Positions 5,483-6,552 of a DNA stretch of 6,552 nt are shown here, piece after piece. Source of the DNA: JBFHRB01 sp041591915 (lineage in GTDB: Bacteria > Actinomycetota > Nitriliruptoria > Nitriliruptorales > Nitriliruptoraceae); the NCBI GenBank assembly GCA_041591915.1, contig JBFHRB010000188.1, forward strand, positions 1 to 6,552. Direction: 5' to 3'. The notes beneath the pieces are model-generated. The model searched no databases, was not told the DNA's origin, and was given only the letters and a program-made list of their open reading frames with translations. Position 1 is the first letter of the stretch. Each line of letters starts with the position of its first letter. The translations under genes were made by a program, and so were the position numbers.

Positions 5483-6552
5483 CAGGCGTCCGCCAGGCGC
5501 ACCCGCGAGCCGACCCGCAGGATCCCTCCCCGGTAGATCCGTGCGGCCAACAGCGCGCTGCCGAACGCCGCCATCAGGGTCGCCGTGACCGCAAGGACGT
5601 ACTCCACGACCGTCGGCTGGCCGAGCGCACCCCGGACGATCATCACGATCGGAGCCGAGAACGGCAGGATCCCACCCACCCTGGCCGCGACGCCGTCGGG
5701 CTCGTTCATGATCCCGAAGCTGAACACGAAGGCCACGACGAGGATGACCGTGACGGGCGTCAGCACGACCTGCGCCTCCTCGGGTCGCGAGACGAGGGAG
5801 CCGGCCCCAGCCATGAGCGTCGCGTAGAAGGCGAAGCCGAGGACCCACCAGAGCGCGATGTTCGCGAGCTGCAGCCCGGCGCCCCCGGGTATGACCTCGC
5901 TGTTGAGTGCGATCCCGACGCCGATGGCCGGGCCGAAGATCACCAGCGTCTGCAGCAGCCCGACCGCGCCGATCCCGAGGAGCTTGCCGATCATCAGGTC
6001 GCGGGCGCGCACCTTGCTGAGGAGGATCTCGACGACCCGGCTCCCCTTCTCCTCGATGATGCCGCTGACGATCCACGAGCCGTACATGAGCAGCGTCGCG
6101 TAGACGAACCCTGCCCCGATGTTCGCCAGCAGGAATCGCCCCAGCCGCTCCGTGCTGTTCCCCTCGAGCTCCTCGATGGGCAGCGGCGGGGTGGTCAGGT
6201 CAGCCACCAGCTCCTCGACGGTGCGGTCCGAATCTGCGAGCGCGGCGGTGAGCCGCAGGGACTCCTGCAGGGCCCCGAGGACCCCGCCGCTCGTGATGGG
6301 GTCGAGGCTGCCCACGACGATGGCCTCACCCGGCACGACGACCGCGTCGAGCGGCGCCTCGGCGCTGAGCAGGGCTGCCTCGGCGGCGGCACGGTCCTCC
6401 AGCACCTCGATGTCGGGCTCGACGCCCCGCTGGAAGCCGACGACGTAGAGCGCGGCCAGCGTGCCGGCATCCGGCTCGCCCACCACGCCGAGGCGGAGTG
6501 GCTCGGGCTCGGCCTCGTCGTCGCCGAACAGGGCCGGCAGGAGCACCCCGAC
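5464..6552 (-). CDS. ABC-2 / NatB-type ABC transporter permease, N terminus outside window
   Basis: There are 362 residues visible, ending at TGA (5466-5464). The frame is open to the window edge. The first visible residues (VGVLLPALFGDD) look like the end of a first transmembrane helix, so the GTG at 6546 is probably an internal valine codon. A long extracytoplasmic region follows (about 10-138). A multi-helix membrane domain comes next: hydrophobic segments near 140-166, 188-213, 229-254, 263-283, 291-306 and 316-339. Between the first two of these lies the NatB-family signature EEKGSRVVEILLSKVRARDL followed by GKLLG (167-193). The C terminus ARIYRGGILRVGSRVRLADA is also typical. Family members are the membrane half of ATP-driven exporters, such as the Na+ exporter NatAB, and of related drug or peptide exporters. 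The ATPase gene is expected just upstream on the - strand, beyond 6552. The substrate cannot be determined. The gap to the lipoprotein gene is 76 bases. Confidence 0.9.
   Translation of the reverse strand, partial: VGVLLPALFGDDEAEPEPLRLGVVGEPDAGTLAALYVVGFQRGVEPDIEVLEDRAAAEAALLSAEAPLDAVVVPGEAIVVGSLDPITSGGVLGALQESLRLTAALADSDRTVEELVADLTTPPLPIEELEGNSTERLGRFLLANIGAGFVYATLLMYGSWIVSGIIEEKGSRVVEILLSKVRARDLMIGKLLGIGAVGLLQTLVIFGPAIGVGIALNSEVIPGGAGLQLANIALWWVLGFAFYATLMAGAGSLVSRPEEAQVVLTPVTVILVVAFVFSFGIMNEPDGVAARVGGILPFSAPIVMIVRGALGQPTVVEYVLAVTATLMAAFGSALLAARIYRGGILRVGSRVRLADAWRGGGR

Noticed and set aside
4839..5588. 249-codon + strand open frame across the convergent junction
   Set aside because: It overlaps the end of the subtilase, the whole lipoprotein gene and part of the permease, all better supported. 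It has no domain and no convincing ribosome binding site.
5384..6076. 230-codon - strand open frame covering the permease end and the gap
   Set aside because: It is an off-frame of the permease with Arg/Gly-rich low-complexity translation. The permease frame carries clear family signatures.

Overview
The window is GC-rich DNA (roughly 70% G+C by eye) with densely packed genes, strong third-position G/C bias and several GTG starts. Together with a ChoD-like GMC oxidoreductase, a Sec-secreted multidomain subtilase and a lipobox-type lipoprotein, this points to a high-GC actinobacterium. The exact lineage cannot be read from the sequence. Five protein-coding genes account for almost all of it, and two of them run off the window edges. 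I saw no RNA gene, insertion sequence, CRISPR array or phage-like gene.

Left part (1-2158, + strand): the 3' end of an FAD-dependent GMC oxidoreductase of the ChoD-like (cholesterol-oxidase-like) branch. It is translationally coupled through a one-base stop/start overlap to an enoyl-CoA hydratase/isomerase superfamily (crotonase-fold) protein. The pair looks like part of a lipid or steroid oxidation operon that begins outside the window. The crotonase lacks both glutamates of classical enoyl-CoA hydratase, so its reaction is uncertain.

Centre (2159-4948, + strand): a 177-base, relatively A/T-rich intergenic region leads into a large secreted serine protease (family S8, subtilisin-like). It has a signal peptide, an I9-like prodomain, a complete catalytic triad and three C-terminal beta-type regions: PPC-like, Ig-like (Big) and a terminal region resembling the 'post-COAP-1' domain. 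The best start is GTG at 2336, which has a good ribosome binding site, rather than the upstream ATG at 2276.

Right part (4962-6552, - strand): an ABC-2/NatB-type ABC transporter permease, cut at its N terminus by the window edge, is followed 76 bases downstream by a small lipoprotein. The lipoprotein's C-terminal half resembles the I78 / potato-inhibitor-I-like protease inhibitor family. It converges on the protease gene with only 13 bases between the stop codons, and an imperfect hairpin there could terminate both transcripts.

The most interesting hypothesis is that the secreted subtilase and the membrane-anchored inhibitor-like lipoprotein are a functional pair, with the lipoprotein protecting the producer's own surface. 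This is inference from fold resemblance and adjacency only.
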